Positions 62,052-64,000 of a stretch of DNA of 64,000 nucleotides are shown one piece after another. The stretch lies in contig CP012819.1 in assembly GCA_001936135.1 (NCBI GenBank), forward strand, positions 868,001-932,000. Reading direction: 5' to 3'. A program made the position numbers and the translations under genes. Source of the DNA: Saccharomycopsis fibuligera x Saccharomycopsis cf. fibuligera (taxonomy: Eukaryota; Ascomycota; Saccharomycetes; Ascoideales; Saccharomycopsidaceae). The notes below the pieces were generated by a model, which was not told the DNA's origin, searched no databases, and saw only the letters and a program-made list of their open reading frames with translations. Numbering within the stretch: position 1 is the first letter of the stretch; each line of letters begins with the position of its first letter.

Positions 62052-64000
62052 TTACTGTACAGGAAACTTGAAGCTATTTATACCGGCATTACCAGCATCT
62101 TCCGCAGTGTAAAAATAATTTTGCTTATAGAGTGGTTGTGAATGCTGCTGCGGCTGTTGCTGTAGTTGTTGCTGCGACTGTGACTGCCCAGTATAAGGTG
62201 CAGCATTATTGTTATTAATACTATTATTCCCATTAATACCCAAGTAAAGATCATTATCATTGGCAAAATACGATCCTGTAGATACTCTATTGGAGCCAGA
62301 TGTATTGATTGCCGATGTTGACAACTGGCCTCTGCGATGCATATTAGCAATTCGTTGTCTGCCGCCATGATTCCCAAGATGCGAGCTGTTAGGAAACCCG
62401 CTGAAATTGTTATTACTGCTAGAGTTGGATATGCCTGGTGGAGTCCAGTTTTCATCGTATGCTAAGTCGTTGACAAACGGATGTGCAATTGCTTGTTGTG
62501 GGGTCCATCTTTCCAAAGGGTTAATGTTCAATATCCCTTTGATGAAATGGAGCAAGTTGAGTCTTTCACTGAGCTCTTTTTCACTTAGATTTATTGATGA
62601 TGATCGTTTTGAACTGGATTTTTCCAATAACGATTTTGGCTGGTAATCAAGGATGATTCTGTCTAAATCTGAAGTTTTAAAATAGTTTGTGGACGGTTTT
62701 TCACTAAGCCGGAATTCTTTGGAATACTTTTCCATAGATTTCAATTTATACTTGTAAAATGCGGTTGAGTTGTCATCATTGGAAACTAGTTGAGAATTAG
62801 TTGTTGGATTGGCAAAAGCTCTTGATGAAGGATATGCTGGAACCTTTTCCATGAAATTCATGGAATTTTTACCCATTTCAATCATCCATGTAGAAGGATA
62901 CCCGAATATATCCACAATTCGGCAGAGCTGATTATACTGACTGTTACCAGGAAGTAAAGGCAAACCCAAAAACAACTCTGCCACAATACAGCCAAATGAC
63001 CACATGTCAATAGCGCTTGTATATGGGAGCCCCAAAATAATTTCAGGAGCTCTGTAGAATCGAGATTGAATATAAGTGTATACAGTTTGCCTTTCATCGC
63101 AAGCACTGCCAAAGTCAATAATTTTTAAATCTGGACTATCTGCATTCACTAGCAAAATGTTTTCTGGTTTCAAATCACAATGAATAATTTTGAATGTCTT
63201 CAAGACAATTAAAGAGCTGAGAAGCTGTCGAGAAAAGGATTTGATTAAGCTCATATCCAATCCATTAAAATGATTCTGTTTTATTAACTCATACAAATTG
63301 CTAGAAAGCAATTCAAAGGCAATACACAAATGACGACGGTGCAAAAATCTGTCTTTGAGTCTCAAGAAATGATGCTTATCTAATGGATCGATTTTATGAT
63401 TGATAGTTTCCAATATTGATACCTCGTTCAAGGATTGATGCATACAAACAGGGTCAGATTTTATGACTTTCACTGCCACAATTTCTTTGTTAATCAAATT
63501 TTGACACTTCACTACTTGTCCAAATGATCCATGTCCGAGTATGTCTAATACCAAATACTTTCTAGACTCCTCAGTTCCGAGGACATCATTTACATAAAGA
63601 ATATAATCTGTATTATCGTTATCATAGTTGTTATTCAATTTCGGTTCAGATGGTTTGGTTAGTACTCTTCTTGGATTTCGCGATAGTTGATAGTTAAATT
63701 GTGGACAACATAGCGAATATGAAGTTGCAATTGAGACAGTAAGGGCTTTTAATGGTGAAACTTGTTCCGATCCCAAAGAAGCTCTGCGGTATTTTGATTG
63801 ACTATTTATAATTGGCGTGAGCTCTTCTCGAGCATTGACTTTTTTGATACTAGGAGCATCTAAATGCCGTACTTGCATGGATTGTGATTGCTCACTGTAA
63901 TGATTTTGCTGTTGTTGGTGCTGATTCAGCTGCTGCTGCTGCTGAAAATCATAATGTGGTAGCTGGAGTGCAGGATGTGAATAATCATTACTATTAGTCA
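62052..64000 (-). CDS. YAK1: Yak1 (DYRK-family) protein kinase, N-terminus beyond window edge
   Basis: The frame is open through the right edge, so the ATG at 63878 is internal. The visible start is Gln/His-rich (poly-Gln near 63935), as in Yak1. The kinase domain has ILGHGSFGQVVKC (Gly loop), VAVKVIK (ATP Lys), HCDLKPENILL (catalytic loop), DFGSACDE and TYIQSRFYRAPE. The last carries the YxY activation site of DYRK kinases, autophosphorylated on tyrosine. PLLPGNSQYNQL is the DYRK/Yak1 signature in the C-lobe. The C-terminal tail is Gln/Asn/Ser-rich. Yak1 restrains growth when PKA activity is low and shuttles between cytosol and nucleus. S. cerevisiae Yak1 has 807 residues; about 649 codons are visible here. 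Confidence 0.93.
   Translation of the reverse strand, partial: TNSNDYSHPALQLPHYDFQQQQQLNQHQQQQNHYSEQSQSMQVRHLDAPSIKKVNAREELTPIINSQSKYRRASLGSEQVSPLKALTVSIATSYSLCCPQFNYQLSRNPRRVLTKPSEPKLNNNYDNDNTDYILYVNDVLGTEESRKYLVLDILGHGSFGQVVKCQNLINKEIVAVKVIKSDPVCMHQSLNEVSILETINHKIDPLDKHHFLRLKDRFLHRRHLCIAFELLSSNLYELIKQNHFNGLDMSLIKSFSRQLLSSLIVLKTFKIIHCDLKPENILLVNADSPDLKIIDFGSACDERQTVYTYIQSRFYRAPEIILGLPYTSAIDMWSFGCIVAELFLGLPLLPGNSQYNQLCRIVDIFGYPSTWMIEMGKNSMNFMEKVPAYPSSRAFANPTTNSQLVSNDDNSTAFYKYKLKSMEKYSKEFRLSEKPSTNYFKTSDLDRIILDYQPKSLLEKSSSKRSSSINLSEKELSERLNLLHFIKGILNINPLERWTPQQAIAHPFVNDLAYDENWTPPGISNSSSNNNFSGFPNSSHLGNHGGRQRIANMHRRGQLSTSAINTSGSNRVSTGSYFANDNDLYLGINGNNSINNNNAAPYTGQSQSQQQLQQQPQQHSQPLYKQNYFYTAEDAGNAGINSFKFPVQ

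Overview
The window is nuclear DNA of a budding yeast (Saccharomycotina). Gene density, short introns with GTATGT/GTAAGT donors and TACTAAC-like branch sites, short-intron tRNA genes, and Ty1/copia- and Ty3/gypsy-type LTR elements beside tRNA genes all fit. Gene content is clearly orthologous to Saccharomyces cerevisiae, but order only partly matches. CTG codons sit in hydrophobic helix positions (three in a row in the VHS-like helix near 38.08 kb), so CTG reads as leucine and a CUG-Ser yeast is unlikely. A kinesin-6-like gene, absent from S. cerevisiae, argues against a close Saccharomyces relative. I cannot name the species.

Layout. 0-8 kb: the end of a WD40 gene, EFM4, YRB2, SNP1 (intron directly after the ATG) and a kinesin-6-like gene cut by an in-frame TAA. 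9.1-12.1 kb: a 2.8-kb internally deleted Ty3/gypsy-type element with LTRs identical by eye, 14 bp upstream of tRNA-Trp. 12.7-30 kb: RET2, PDE1, a 3-kb gene-poor gap, KGD4 (split by an intron), RMD8, an ankyrin protein, KAP114 and TAD1. This block interleaves genes that lie in two S. cerevisiae neighbourhoods (YFR048-051 and YGL241-248). 30.5-31.4 kb holds a decayed reading frame. 31.7-43 kb: EAF1 (again an intron right after the ATG), a divergent Vps27-like VHS/FYVE protein, ORC4 and ROT1.

44.6-52 kb is a retrotransposon landing zone around tRNA-Lys(UUU) and tRNA-Val(AAC). A decayed Ty3-type LTR was invaded by a Ty1/copia-type LTR (target duplication GTACT). A full-length-looking but defective Ty1/copia-type element then inserted in opposite orientation one base before that LTR's end (target duplication CCAAC). 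This leaves about 790 bp of nearly perfect palindrome. Two more solo LTRs, each with its own 5-bp duplication, lie between and beside the tRNA genes. 52.9-64 kb: a large Ser/Asn-rich protein, EXO5, a very acidic nuclear-type protein and the kinase YAK1, which runs off the right edge.

The host genes are mostly housekeeping: splicing (SNP1), Ran-dependent transport (YRB2, KAP114), COPI traffic (RET2), endosomal sorting (Vps27-like), the NuA4 acetyltransferase (EAF1), origin recognition (ORC4), tRNA editing (TAD1), mitochondrial functions (KGD4, EXO5) and cAMP/nutrient signalling (PDE1, YAK1). They form no operon-like unit. The most unusual material is the nested transposon architecture, the start-codon introns, the interrupted kinesin and the decayed FYVE-type module.
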